From Mantis religiosa (Eukaryota; Arthropoda; Insecta; Mantodea; Mantidae): a DNA stretch of 64,000 nt. Under the pieces are notes generated by a model that worked only from the letters and a program-made list of their open reading frames with translations, searched no databases and was not told where the DNA came from. The position numbers were made by a program, and so were the translations under genes. Below, one piece after another: positions 44,426 through 56,027 of this stretch. The stretch spans positions 57,398,944 to 57,462,943 of the forward strand of contig CM060947.1 of assembly GCA_030765055.1 (NCBI GenBank), given 5' to 3'. Position 1 is the stretch's first letter. Each line of letters starts with the position of its first letter.

Positions 44426-45191
44426 CCCCCCAGGGGCTCACGTTCTGTGAGTACGGGTGTGGCGACCCCGGGGTACCCTAGCCAATCATCATCCCCATTG
44501 TCACCCTTCCACCCCATCTTGGATATGCCACGTTACACACCCCTAGTTCTAAGTTTCTTGCCCTTCTAGGTTTATTGTTATATTCTAGGCTTTAAGTGTT
44601 TAGGTTTACAAACTCCTGTCTCACCAACAGGGATCTTTCCTGTCTCCGTGGTTCCTGTCCCACGGTTTCGGCGCAGCTTTCAACTTGTGTGCTCTACGGA
44701 GGTCTCAAGCATGAAGGTTGAGTGGACCCTCCTCACTACCCCTTTTGTGCGGCATTAGGTGCGGAGCCGTTCCATAGCCACGTACACCCACGTAGCTCCA
44801 AAGGGGCCGGGTCTCCTCGGATATCTCAGCGGCCGTGTGCCGCTGGGGTGCACGAGGAGAGTCGACGTGTTACCGCTGCTTGGGGCCCGGTGTAAACAAC
44901 CACAAGTCCCCTGAATCCACGCTGGCTCCGTTGAGACTGCGTGGCCTAAAGTGGGGAGCCACTGGTGGTTATCCCAGTGGTAGGGGCATAAAGCCGGGCC
45001 TGCCTATGGTGAAAGTGTCGTACGCCGGTAAGTAGTGATAGTCGGAGGGTAACTCCTCTGAAGTATTCTCTGAGATCGGGCCTCAGGTGGGTACCTCGGG
45101 CCGGCACAGACCGGAAGATTTCGGTGTCTTTCATTTTCATCCCCCGGATGGCAGGCTGACGCCGACGGTTCCGGAAGGGGGACCTATAACC

Positions 45192-46421
45192 ATGGCTCCT
45201 CTGCGCTCCCCTTTATCAACACCACGCTTTTATGTCATGCGGTTAAATAGTGACAGTAAGAATATGACACACTTGAGCCCTTTTTATATTCAAAGAGAAC
45301 TGGATAAGATCTGTGGTCCATTGAAAAATGCAACACGGTGTAGGGACGGCAGCTTGCTAATTGAAATAGCCAAAGATACCCAGGCCGAGAAATTGTTGAA
45401 AACCAGTCTGTTGGGCTCATTCCCTGTTAAGGTGGAAAAGCACAAGACCCTGAACAGTTGTCGCGGAGTTGTCACTACTGCCAGCCTCGACGGTCTCTTT
45501 ACAGATTAAATTGTGAACTGTCTATCAGACCAAGGGGTGACTGCAGCTTTCAGGTTGATGGGAAAGAAGGACGACCAGCCGTTTCCATTACGAACGGTCT
45601 TCCTGACGTTCGAACGTACCACCCTCCCAACATTCATCTTGTGTGGTTACGAACGCGCCTCAGTACGTCCTTATATTCCTAGCCCTATGCGTTGTTACCG
45701 CTGCCAAAGGTTCGGGCACACGCAGCAACGGTGTACAGGCTCGCCAGTATGCTCCCGCTGCGGAAGCGACGCTCACGATGGCTCCCAGTGCGCTCAGGAC
45801 CCCACCTGTGCCAACTGTGGCGGTACGCACCCATCGACGTCTCGCGATTGTCCTCGGTTTGTGGAAGAAAAGACCATACAAGAGCTTCGTGTGAAAGAAC
45901 ACCTGACATTTCCTGAAGCACGGAAACGTTACCATGAGCTACACCCTGTTACAACCCTAAACTATTCTGCAGCAGTTCGACAGCCTGTTCCGAAACAAGA
46001 CGCCGTTGTGCAAACGTACTCTAGTCCTCCCTCTCGTGTGTCGATAGGTGTCCAAACAGATACATCTGACACGCGAGGTGGCCGTTCCCGGAAAAAATTA
46101 CCCTCCACCCCTAAAGAATCCAAGGTTCCTCGTGATCCACGGATGTCTTCTCGGGGATCGTCCGAAGAATCCTCTGAGAGGGACTCAGATCGGCATTGCC
46201 CATCTTCGCCGTTCTCGGGTTCCAACCGTTTTGAGCTCCTCGAACCTCGGTTTTCTCTAGGTAAGGGGTCACCCCAAGAGGAAGATATGGACCAGGAGGA
46301 TTCAGCTGCCATTGCTCGGGCAGCTGTTAAAAAAAGACAAGAGGAACCTCCCGCGAAAGGTGTTAGCCCAACACCTAAGAAAAAGGGCAAGTTGATCCGG
46401 CCACCGCTATCCTCGACCTAG
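45192..46421 (+). pseudogene. ORF1 (zinc-knuckle protein), B copy 1, one nonsense codon
   Basis: ATG 45192 (MAPLRSPLSTPRFYV) in good context, ACCATGG. A GAA-to-TAA change ends the first part at 45509 and the rest runs 45513-46421 in the same frame; copy 2 has the sense codon. Zinc knuckles are CYRCQRFGHTQQRC, CSRCGSDAHDGSQC and CANCGGTHPSTSRDC. The C-terminus is Ser/Arg/acidic and ends with KKKGKLIRPP. The stop is 13 bases before ORF2. Confidence 0.88.
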
Positions 46422-46434
46422 TGGCGTTAATTAA

Positions 46435-49400
46435 TTGCAATCTCTCCCAGTGCATTTAACCACGGATATCCTACACTGGAATCTACGTGGACTCCGCTGC
46501 CATCGACCGGAGCTTGAACTTCTGCTCCAGGAGTATGAGCCAATGGTGGTGTGTCTTCAGGAAACGAAACTCCGTCCACAGGACTCTTTTCAGATCAGGC
46601 GGTACTCTGTACTACGTTGTGACCGTTTGCCAGACGAGGGGGTTCCTGCCCACGGTGGCACTATGCTACTCCTCCGCAATGATCTCTTCATCGAACCTGT
46701 TTCGTTACAGTCTGATATTCAGTCTGTGGCTGTCCGTCTTACCCTGCCCTCCATCAAATTCACCATTTGCAATATCTATCTGCCTCCGTCTGACGACCTC
46801 TCGCTCAGCGAAATTCAGGATCTAGTCTCCCAGTTACCCCCTCCTTTTCTACTGGTTGGAGACGTCAATGCCCACCACCAACTCTGGGGCTCTCGCAGAG
46901 CGTGCGCGAAAGGCCAACTAATAGCCGATTTCTTGGATACCCATAACCTCACGGTCCTGAACACCGGAGCGCCTACCTTTCTTTCTGACGCCCACCACAG
47001 CTTTTCACACCTTGATTTGGCTGTCTGTTCTGCGCCCTTGGCAGTTACCTTCCGATGGTCTGTCCTTTCTGATCCATACAGTAGCGATCACTTCCCCTGT
47101 GCTTTAGATCTTTTGCTGCCTAATACCAGTTCCACGTATATCCCTAGATGGCGCTTCGATCATGCCAACTGGCACCTATTCTCTCAGTTGGCTTTGTTCA
47201 CTTATAATGAAACCGACTCTGTGAATGCACTGGTGGACCATCTCACGACGACCATTCTCTCCGCCGCGGAGCGCTCCATTCCTCGGTCGTCAGCGCCATC
47301 CCGAAGATTGCCTGTACCTTGGTGGAACGATGACTGTCGCCGTGCTATCCGCTCCCGCAGACGTGCCCTCAAAATTTTCCAGCATCACCCAACACTGGAC
47401 AACTTGGTAACTTACAAGAAAATGCGTGCCCAGGCTCGGCAGATCATAAAGGAAAGTAAAACCGCCTCCTGGAGAAAGTTCGTTTCCTCCTTTACCCAAC
47501 ATACCTCATCTTCTGTGGTATGGGATAAGTTACGGCGAGTTGTCGGGAAACCGGCCCACACGACAATCGCCGGTCTTAAGACCGCTGCCGGAGCTGTCGT
47601 GGATAGCTTCGATGTTGCTAACACCCTAGCACGTACTTTTGCTCAAGTGTCCAGCTCCGATAACTATCTGCCCGACTTCTTTGCTATGAAGGCTCAGGTG
47701 GAATCCCAAGGCTTCTCCTTTCGTTCTGCCAATCTAGAGGATTACAATCGTCTTTTCACCATGACGGAGCTAGACCATGTCCTGTCATCTTCTCGATCTT
47801 CGGCACCAGGACCAGATGGCGTCCACATACGCATGTTGCAACAGCTCTCTCCTGAAGGAAAGGCTTTCCTCCTCCATGTCTACAATCGTGTATGGGCTGA
47901 CACCACTTTCCCCGATATGTGGCGGGAGGCCACCGTTATACCCCTACTGAAGCCTGGCAAGGACCGTTATCTTCCCTCCAGCTACCGTCCCATTTCCCTT
48001 ACCAGTTGCATTTGCAAGGTAATGGAACGGATGATTAATGGACGGTTGGTATGGTGGCTAGAAACTCACGACCTCTTGACCAATACCCAGTGTGGTTTCC
48101 GTAGACGGCGTTCGACTATCGATCATCTCGTGTCTCTGTCGACGCAAATATTGAACGGCTTTCTTGAGCGCAGCCAAACCGTAGGGATCTTCTTCGACCT
48201 CGAGAAGGCCTACGATACATGTTGGAGAGCGGGCATTCTTCGCTCCCTGCACGCCTGTAACCTGCGTGGGCGCCTCCCAATTTTCATCCAAGACATCCTG
48301 AAAGAGCGCGTTTTCCGTGTAAGGGTCGGATCGGTGTACTCGGACCTCTTTGTTCAAGAGAATGGCGTGCCACAGGGATCGGTCTTAAGCGTTACCCTCT
48401 TTGCTGTCGCCATCAATTCCATCACACAATGCATTCCTCCCGGAGTTTCTTCCTGTCTTTTCGTAGACGACTTCGCCGTCTATTGTACATCCGGTCGCAC
48501 GCCCTTTTTGGAACGCAGACTGCAACAATGTTTGGACAATCTTTTTGCATGGAGCCGCCAAACCGGCTTCCGTTTTTCCATAGAAAAGTCCCTCTGCGTG
48601 AACTTCTGGCGTCGCCGCAGACGGTTACCACCTTTGCTCAGATTCGGTCCAACCATTCTTCCTTTTGCCGATGAGACCACCTTTCTGGGCCTGACGTTCG
48701 ACAGGAAACTTAGCTGGTCGTCGCATATTCTACACCTGAAGGCGCGATGTGTCCGCTCGCTGAACATCTTGCGGGTACTGTGTGGCACTTCCTGGGGAGC
48801 GGATCGGACAACTTTGCTTCGTCTATATCGCACATTGGTAAGATCCAAAATGGATTATGGCTCCGTTGTTTACGCATCCGCCCGTCCATCTGTGTTGAAA
48901 TCCTTGGACGTCGTCCATAACCGGGGCATTCGTCTGGCTACCGGTGCCTTCCCAACTAGCCCGGTCGTTAGCCTTTATGCCGAAGCAGGAGAACCTCCTC
49001 TTTCCTGTAGACGAACAGTCCTGTTAGGGAGTTATGGCTGTGGGCTAAGGTGTGTGTCTACGCACCCCACGTTCACCTCCTTTTTCGACGCAGTGCTGGA
49101 TCAACGTTATACGCATAGCCCGGATAACCCCAAGCCTGCTGGTTTTCGTTTCCGGGAGCTTTTTCGGCAGCATGCTCTCCAACTGCCTCGTTTCTTTCCT
49201 AAGGGGGAGAGGCTTTATCCTCCTTGGCTACGTTCGGCCTCCACCGTCGATCTTGGGATGTTGGAGTTTCGGAAATCTCTGCTGCCGGCGTCCGTTATCC
49301 GCTCCGGTTTCTTAGAGTTTCTTTCCCGCTATGGTGACCGGATTTTAATCTACACTGACGGCTCCAAGAGTACCCAAGATGTTGGAAGCGCATTTGTCTG

Positions 49401-50151
49401 CGGAAACGCCACGTACACTTTCGGTCTACCTAGTTGCACTTCCATTTTCAGTGCGGAGCTCTACGCTATCTACCGGGCTCTATTGCACGTCCGCCGCCGC
49501 AACCTGGGTAACTGCCTGATTCTGAGTGACTCCCTAAGTGCTCTACAGTGTTTGCATGAGCTGTACAACTATCATCCAATTGTACAGCGTGTCCAGGATG
49601 GCATTCACGCTCTCAGCACCTCTGGTGTTAGCGTTGTTTGTGCTTGGATTCCTGGGCACGTTGGCTTGCCTGGCAACGAGCAGGCGGATTTAGCGGCAAA
49701 GGCAGCAACCACAGCACCCGAAATCCGTACTGCTTACGTCACCTCTGAAGACATCAGGCTAGTTATTCGGAGAGAAGTGCTTTCGCGGTGGCACGAGGAC
49801 TGGCTGACTCTTCGTCGTAACAAACTGCGAGAGGTAAAGGAAACTCCGTCTCCTTGGAGGACCTCGCAGCGTTCTTCTCGTCGCGAAGAAGTGATTCTGG
49901 CCCGGCTACGCATTGGACACTGCGCTTTTACACACGCGTACCTTTTAAAGCGGTTACCGCCACCAGTTTGCCCGTTGTGTGGGGACAGTCTGTCAGTCCG
50001 TCACATACTGTTGGAGTGTGCTTCCCTAGGACCGCTTCGTGCCACCCTGAACCTGCCGGACCGTCTTGCAGCAGTACTAGCGGATGACTCCCAAGCTGTC
50101 CAAAAGGTTTTTAAGTTCCTATCGCAGATACCCTTCGCACTGCATATTTAG
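46435..50151 (+). CDS. ORF2 endonuclease-reverse transcriptase-RNase H, B copy 1 (intact)
   Basis: About 1238 open codons. No ATG lies at the start: the frame opens with TTG just after ORF1, and the conserved HWNLRGLR begins about 14 codons in, before any Met. The endonuclease is residues ~10-230 (CLQETKL, LVGDVNAHHQLWGS, SDHFP). The RT is ~430-720, with SAPGPDGVH, FFDLEKAYDTCW, GVPQGSVLSV and FVDD at 676-679. RNase H is ~970-1090 (YTDGSKS, FSAELYAIY, SDSLSAL, IPGHVGLPGNEQAD). A C-terminal CPLCGDSLSVRHILLEC finger follows. All catalytic motifs I can check are present, so this copy's ORF2 may be functional while its ORF1 is not. Confidence 0.92.
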   Translation: MQSLPVHLTTDILHWNLRGLRCHRPELELLLQEYEPMVVCLQETKLRPQDSFQIRRYSVLRCDRLPDEGVPAHGGTMLLLRNDLFIEPVSLQSDIQSVAVRLTLPSIKFTICNIYLPPSDDLSLSEIQDLVSQLPPPFLLVGDVNAHHQLWGSRRACAKGQLIADFLDTHNLTVLNTGAPTFLSDAHHSFSHLDLAVCSAPLAVTFRWSVLSDPYSSDHFPCALDLLLPNTSSTYIPRWRFDHANWHLFSQLALFTYNETDSVNALVDHLTTTILSAAERSIPRSSAPSRRLPVPWWNDDCRRAIRSRRRALKIFQHHPTLDNLVTYKKMRAQARQIIKESKTASWRKFVSSFTQHTSSSVVWDKLRRVVGKPAHTTIAGLKTAAGAVVDSFDVANTLARTFAQVSSSDNYLPDFFAMKAQVESQGFSFRSANLEDYNRLFTMTELDHVLSSSRSSAPGPDGVHIRMLQQLSPEGKAFLLHVYNRVWADTTFPDMWREATVIPLLKPGKDRYLPSSYRPISLTSCICKVMERMINGRLVWWLETHDLLTNTQCGFRRRRSTIDHLVSLSTQILNGFLERSQTVGIFFDLEKAYDTCWRAGILRSLHACNLRGRLPIFIQDILKERVFRVRVGSVYSDLFVQENGVPQGSVLSVTLFAVAINSITQCIPPGVSSCLFVDDFAVYCTSGRTPFLERRLQQCLDNLFAWSRQTGFRFSIEKSLCVNFWRRRRRLPPLLRFGPTILPFADETTFLGLTFDRKLSWSSHILHLKARCVRSLNILRVLCGTSWGADRTTLLRLYRTLVRSKMDYGSVVYASARPSVLKSLDVVHNRGIRLATGAFPTSPVVSLYAEAGEPPLSCRRTVLLGSYGCGLRCVSTHPTFTSFFDAVLDQRYTHSPDNPKPAGFRFRELFRQHALQLPRFFPKGERLYPPWLRSASTVDLGMLEFRKSLLPASVIRSGFLEFLSRYGDRILIYTDGSKSTQDVGSAFVCGNATYTFGLPSCTSIFSAELYAIYRALLHVRRRNLGNCLILSDSLSALQCLHELYNYHPIVQRVQDGIHALSTSGVSVVCAWIPGHVGLPGNEQADLAAKAATTAPEIRTAYVTSEDIRLVIRREVLSRWHEDWLTLRRNKLREVKETPSPWRTSQRSSRREEVILARLRIGHCAFTHAYLLKRLPPPVCPLCGDSLSVRHILLECASLGPLRATLNLPDRLAAVLADDSQAVQKVFKFLSQIPFALHI

Positions 50152-50355
50152 ATTTTAGCTAGAGGGTGGGGTAGTACTAGCACTAAGTGCACTCCTTTAT
50201 ATACCATGCTTCTGTGATGCTCCGTGAGTTGTTCACTTGAGGCTGTGCGACCGTTACCGTGATTTTAACTTTTTAGCGCGCTGTTTTACTCCCTGACTTT
50301 TACAATCGTTTTTATTGGCAAGTTCCCTTGCCTTTTGTACCATCGTTTCTGTTGA

Positions 50356-50383
50356 GGCGCTAATGACCTTGCAGTTGAGCGCC
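50356..50383 (+). other. 3' terminal hairpin of family B
   Basis: GGCGCT/AGCGCC stem with AATGACCT in the loop, followed by the TCAA tail. The loop matches families A, C and D while the stem sequence differs. Confidence 0.75.
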
Positions 50384-50405
50384 CTCAACTCAATCAATCA
50401 ATCAA

Positions 50406-52567
50406 TCGACCCGGAAAGGACCGCACGCTATCATCTAGCTACCGCCCCATTTGCCTTACGAGTGTCATCTGTAAGACCTTCGAGCGGATGATAAACGCTC
50501 GGTTAAATTGGTGGCTAGAAAAACTCAAGTGTCGATAATCTAACACGCCTTGAGGGGTATATTTCCGATGCGTTTCTACTGAAACGGCACGCCGTCGGCG
50601 TGTTCCTCGACCTGGAGAAAGCTTATGACACCACCTGGCGGTACGGCATACTCCGTAACCTACATGATTACGGTATGCGTGGTCATCTACCCGAATTCCT
50701 ATGCAACTTCTTAAAACTTCGCCGTTTTCGGGTTCGCATGGGAAACACGATGTCACGGGAGCGGATACAGGAGAACGGCGTACCTCAAGGTTCAATTTTG
50801 AGCGTCACCCTTTTTGCCGTAGCGATTAACGGCATCACTAGTGCCGTTCGAAGTGGAATTCCATCATCCCTCTATGTTGACGACTTCGCAGTTTATTATA
50901 GGTCTGCCAACATAAATCACATTGAGCGCCAACTGCAGCTGACCATTACCCAGCTAGCAGCTTGGGCGCTTCAAACCGGCTTCCGTTTTTCAGCTGCGAA
51001 GACGCAGTGTATCCACTTTCACCGCCTACGGGGTATTCACCCGCCTCCTGATCTTCATTTGAACGGCACACCCCTGCCATTTGTCTCGCACCTGAAATTC
51101 TTGGGCCTGGACATAGACCGACAGCTAAATTGGGAGCACCACATTCGTCACCTTCGGGCCTCTTGCGATCGTTCTCTTCGGGTGCTGAAGGTATTATCTG
51201 GAGCATCTTGGGGGGGGGGGCGATCGCACGGTAATGTTGAGGCTGTACCGCTCTCTTGTTCGGTCCAAGCTGGACTATGGCAGTTTTATTTATGGCGCTG
51301 CGACCGCCTCTAAACTTCGCCTTTTAGACACCGTGCATCATACTGGCGTCCGCCTTGCCACAGGAGCTTTCCGCACCAGTCGAGTCGACTGCCTGTATGC
51401 AGACTCAGGCGAACCTCCACTCCATATTCGTCGCTCACTGTTACTCTGCTCATATGCCTCGAAGTTGGCTAGTTATCCCAATCATCCTTGTTTTAAACCA
51501 GTTCTGTGTCCAGATTTAGTCCACCGTTATATGCGCCCTGGTTGTCGGACACGCCCCATGGGAATAAGATTTCGTGATCTCCTACATTCCCATGGCCTCC
51601 GAATGCCTCGCGTGGAGAGGTCGTCCATCTGCCCTTATCCTGCATGGCAGCTCAATCGTGCGCAGTTCGATCTCGCTCTTTCAAACAATTCTAGACTCGC
51701 TACTCCACATTCGGTGTTCCAACAATTTTTTGCCGAATTACTGGGCCGTTACCCTATGTTCCGGTCTTTACAGACGGTTCCCAGTTGGGTAACTCTACGG
51801 GTTGCGCATTCTTCATTAACGGTGAGGCTCATAAATTTCGCCTTCTGGACTCCACTTCAGTTTTTTCCGCAGAACTGTATGCCATCTTCTATTTGCTCCT
51901 TTTTATTTGCAAGTTAGCTCCTGGCTCTTTTATCGTCTGCACTGACTCTCTAAGTGCTCTTCAGGCTTTGCAACAGCACACTGCCGTTCACACCCTTGTT
52001 ATAAAAATACAGGCCCAGATATCGCAAATGCTGTTTCGCGGATACAATTTTGTTTTTACTTGGACCCCAGGTCATGTGGGGATTTCCGGGAACGAGGAGG
52101 CGGACGCGGCTGCTAAGTCAGCTTGCCGTTTACCCCGGAGTGTAACAACTGGGATGCCATACCAGGATGTGCAACGTTTTTTCCGTCGCCAATTCCTATC
52201 TGCTTGGCAGCAATCCTGGTCAGCTTTAGAAGGCACACAACTCCGGGCGATAAAGGAGAGCGTACAACCCTGGCCAACTTCCTGCAGAGATAACCGGCGG
52301 GCCGAGGTGATACTCACCCGGCTGAGAATTGGGCACACACGTGCAACTCATGGACATCTCTTAAGAGGGGAACCGGCCCCTGTGTGTGCTCCGTGTGCAG
52401 TACCTCTCACCGTGCGGCATGTTTTGCTGGATTGCCCGCAATACACCCGCGTTCGCCAGTCTTTGGGCCTAAGAGCTAACTTGCACGTTATTTTAGGGAA
52501 CGACCCAGTGGCCGTGGATAAGGTTCTGCGGTTCGTTTTTAAAATCGGTTTTAGCAAACAAGTATAA
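50406..52567 (+). pseudogene. ORF2 3' part: RT and RNase H, A copy 3
   Basis: It continues the A copy 3 ORF2 after the family B insertion. A 44 bp loss near 50524 shifts the frame. RT core 50600-51232 has FLDLEKAYDTTW, GVPQGSILSV and YVDDFAVYY. The G-run at 51210 is 11 bases, one more than in copy 2, and moves translation out of frame. The connection runs 51234-51917 and RNase H 51785-52567 (FSAELYAIF, TDSLSALQAL, TPGHVGISGNE), with a CCHC end. Not functional. Confidence 0.85.
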
Positions 52568-52764
52568 CTTGTCTTTTATATTGATTAATTTTAGAGATTT
52601 TAAATTATAAGTTTTAGATGGTTTTTACGTCCTTTTAACAGTTGAGTGGTTTTATTACATTTTAACTTTTAAGCTAATTTTTTTATAGCTTTTAGGTTTT
52701 AATGTTGACTTGGGGCCCAAATGACCTTGTTATCGATGGGCCCTTAAACACCACACTCACTCAC

Positions 52765-54706
52765 TTTTGCAGATTCGAGATGTTTTCGTACTCCCTTTCT
52801 TACATGTCTTTTAGTCTTCATAATGAAGCAAAAAAATAATAAAAAACACCTTGAAAGCAAACACTAACCTAAAACGACGTATACTACATCCTAATTTTGC
52901 ACTTATAATCTTCATATAGGTACGATACACCACTAAACACATTCTCTTCAATGAAATCTTGTCCAGTGATCACTTATCGCTTCTACATAACTGAATTTTC
53001 TTGAAATACAATTCTGTATCCCAGGCAGGAGTCTTATTGAAGGAGAATTATTCAGGCAGCTACCCGGCCAACATCACAGTCCACAGGACCCTGTACTCCT
53101 CGAGCGGTGTGGGAAAAACCTGTGCGCTGGACGGCATGGTCAGCGATGAAATTCAGGAGTACCTACAAGAGCAGAGTGTGACGGCTGTGTACCATGTGTA
53201 GCGAAGAGAGCGAGGGGACTATGTTTGCGCTATCGCGTAGCTACTATTTTACAAGTTCTTTTGCAGATTCGAGAGGTTTTCGTACTCCCTTTCTTACATG
53301 TCTTTTAGTCTGTTCATAATGAAGCAAAAAAATAATAAAAAATACCTTGAAAGCAAACACTAACCTAAAACGACGTATACTACATCCTAATTTTGCACTT
53401 TTAATCTTCATGTAGGTACGATACACCACCAAACACATTCTCTTCAATGAAATCTTGTCCAGTGATCCCTTATCGCTTCTACATAACTGAATTTTCTTGA
53501 AATACAATTCTGTATCCCAGGCAGGAGTGTTATTGATGGAGAAGTTTTCAGGCAGCTACCCGGCCAACATCACAGTCCACAGGACCCTGTACTCCTCGAG
53601 TGGTGTGGGAAACACCTGTGCGCTGGACGGCATGGTCAGCGAAGAAATTCAGGAGTACCTACAAGAGCAGAGTGTGACGGCTGTGTACCATGTGTAGCGA
53701 AGAGAGCGAGGGGACTATGTTTGCGCTATCGCGTAGCTACTATTTTACAAGTTCTTTTGCAGATTCGAGATGTTTCCGTACTCCCTTTCTCACATGTCTT
53801 TTAGTCTGTTCATAATGAAGCAAAAAAATAATAAAAAGCACCTTGAAAGCAAACATTAACCTAAAACGACGTATACTACATCCTAATTTTGCACTTATAA
53901 TCTTCATATAGGTACGATACACCACTAAACACATTCTCTTCAATGAAATCTTATCCAGTGATCACTTATCGCTTCTACATAACTGAATTTTCTAGAAATA
54001 CAATTCTGTATCTCAGGCAGGAGTCTTATTGCAGGAGAACTTTTCAGGCAGCTACCCGGCCAACATCACAGTCCACAGTACCCTGTACTCCTCGAGCGGT
54101 GTGGGAAACACCTTGCGCTGGACGGCATGGTCGGCGAAGAAATTCAGGAGTACCTACAAGAGCAGAGTGTGACGGCTGTGTACCATGTGTAGCGAAGAGA
54201 GCGAGGGGACTATGTTTGCGCTATCGTGTAGCTACTATTTTACAAGTTCTTTTGCAGATTTGAGATGTTTTCGTACTCCCTTTCTTACATGTCTTTTAGT
54301 CTGTTCATAATGAAGCAAAAAATAATAAAAAACACCTTGAAAGCAAACACTAACCTAAAACGACGTATACTACTTCCTAATTTTGCACTTATAATCTTCA
54401 TATAGGTACGATACACCACTAAACACATTCTCTTCAATGAAATCTTGTCCAGTGATCCCTTATCGCTTCTACATAACTGAATTTTCTTGAAATACAATTC
54501 TGTATCCCAGGCAGGTGTCTTATTGAAGGAGAACTTTTCAGGCAGCTACCCGGCCAACATCACAGTCCACAGGACCCTGTACTCCTCGAGCGGTGTGCGA
54601 AAGACCTGTGCGCTGGACGGCATGGTCTGCGAAGAAATTCAGGAGTAACTACAAGAGCAGAGTGTGACGGCTGTGTACCATGTGTAGCGAAGAGAGCGAG
54701 GGGAAT
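52765..54706 (+). repeat. 495 bp satellite, right part
   Basis: It continues the array cut at 41017. Unit anchors are 53220, 53716 and 54211, a spacing of 495-496. Variants include single-base frame changes. The last unit passes without interruption into unrepeated ORF1 coding sequence at about 54700, which identifies the source of the satellite. Confidence 0.88.
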
Positions 54707-55139
54707 TTGTGCCTACGAATAGTTCCTGACCTTTGATTGGGTAGATCTCCCAAGGAGGATCAGGGCAGGGTATGAGACCATTGAGGGACGTCCTTATATG
54801 CAGAACTCGCTAAGATGCAACAAGTGCCAGCGCTTCGGATATACTGGCGGGTTCTGTAACGGTACGGCTACGTGCTGTAACTTTGATGTCATTGCACGAT
54901 GGTGCGTGCACATTAAAGGTGTGTACTGTAATGGAAGACCCCCATTCGGCTTTAGAGATTGTCCACGATTCGTCGAGGAAAAGGCGATGCAAGAGATCCG
55001 GTTGAAAGAGGTGTCCTCCGAAGCTTGGAAGCACGCGCGTACTGCCATACCACTCCTCTCGCAGACTACTGCAAATAGCGCAGTAGCAGCTAAGCCGGTG
55101 CCGAAGAGAGATCGTCACCCACACCAGCGATATCCATGA
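54707..55139 (+). pseudogene. ORF1 relic next to satellite
   Basis: It follows on from the last satellite unit: a TFDWVDLP-like segment as in family D, then knuckles CNKCQRFGYTGGFC and RDCPRFVEEKAMQEIRLKE. The second knuckle is degenerate. Frames are shifted around 54720-54800. It is a diverged relative of the D/B ORF1. Confidence 0.7.
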
Positions 55140-55200
55140 GACCACTATCCCTGAGAAAATCTTTATCCCGAAGACTGCAAAACAACAACCTTGTCCGCAC

Positions 55201-55375
55201 GTCCCTCAGAATCCAGCCTCTGTAGTCCGTGTCCCGAGGGGTACGCAACAGGAAGTAGGGGACCCAATGATGTGTTGATGTACGGTGGGGACTTGGTGTG
55301 CCCCAGGACCGCTACGGCTGCCGAGGAGGCCCATCAGTAACCCCGTAAACTGGTAGAAGAGGCTCTGGTGTAATC
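55201..55375 (+). mobile_element. Degenerate family A-like 5' end
   Basis: It resembles the family A ribozyme region (GTCCCTC...GAGGGGT, then a mutated ACGCAAC, then GGTAGAAGAGG) with many substitutions. It stops at about 55375. Confidence 0.65.
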
Positions 55376-56027
55376 TCGACTGGGTTCCTCCGCGCGGTGA
55401 GTGTTCCTTCAAACGCCCAACCATGGTCCACTTCGGTGTTTGAGCCCATTTGTTTTATTTCCTTTTCTCTTTCTTTTTCCGCCCTGAACACACCTCTGAC
55501 GGAAAACATGGCGCGGGTGGAGGTGGAAGCACAAAGGGTGTAGGGTGTAGGGCTGTATTCGTATCCACTGATAAAGGCCAGTCCGGGAAAGGGGCCATTG
55601 CATGAGATGTTACACTCCTGAAGCCGTGTGAGAAGACATTTTAGGTTACCTAAGTTTGTTCTAGATTGTGTTGAAATCCAAACGGCCTGAGTCGAACCGG
55701 GACCGGGTATGGAGAAATCCTTCAAAATCGCTTCTAATCTCACTCGTAGCACTGGAAGCAATGAATAATGTATACTTTAAAACTCTTAAATACGGAGGAA
55801 TAAAGAAACTTGCTCCCTTCAAAGAATCGTCCAAGGCCTCCTATATATCAGCTTTGTTTTCTGTCATATTTTGTATTACGTTTGATGTTGCTGTGCGTTA
55901 ACGTTTAACGTGGATCCGAAGACATTTAAAAGGGCCAAAACTAATATCGATTTTAGTAATCGATTTTAGTTCGGCTACCGCTGTCCTCAACATAGTGGCG
56001 GTTTTCCAAATCTCAGCTTAAATACCC
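55376..56027. other. Unannotated segment
   Basis: No gene or element recognised over most of this stretch. The last ~50 bases resemble the family B ORF1-ORF2 junction (ACATAGTGGCGGTT against ACCTAGTGGCGTTA). Confidence 0.5.

Larger units (their letters stand above)
44426..50405 (+). mobile_element. Non-LTR retrotransposon, family B copy 1 (full length)
   Basis: 5980 bases. It begins CCCCCCAGGGGCTCACG, identical to the start of the second copy at 57059, and ends with a hairpin (GGCGCT 50356-50361, AGCGCC 50378-50383) and a TCAA-repeat tail. A 12 bp target duplication, TCGACCCGGAAA, lies at 44414-44425 and 50406-50417. It is inserted in the RT region of family A copy 3. Two ORFs; ORF2 is intact. 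Confidence 0.94.
41018..52764 (+). mobile_element. Non-LTR retrotransposon, family A copy 3, split by B copy 1
   Basis: Inserted into the satellite with a 14 bp target duplication, TTTTGCAGATTCGA, at 41004-41017 and 52765-52778. It starts at the CCCCAGGGACC block, about 180 bases inside the family's 5' end, so the ribozyme is lacking. It has an intact ORF1, an ORF2 split by family B at 44426-50405, the 3' hairpin (52713-52743) and a CACT tail. Confidence 0.92.
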
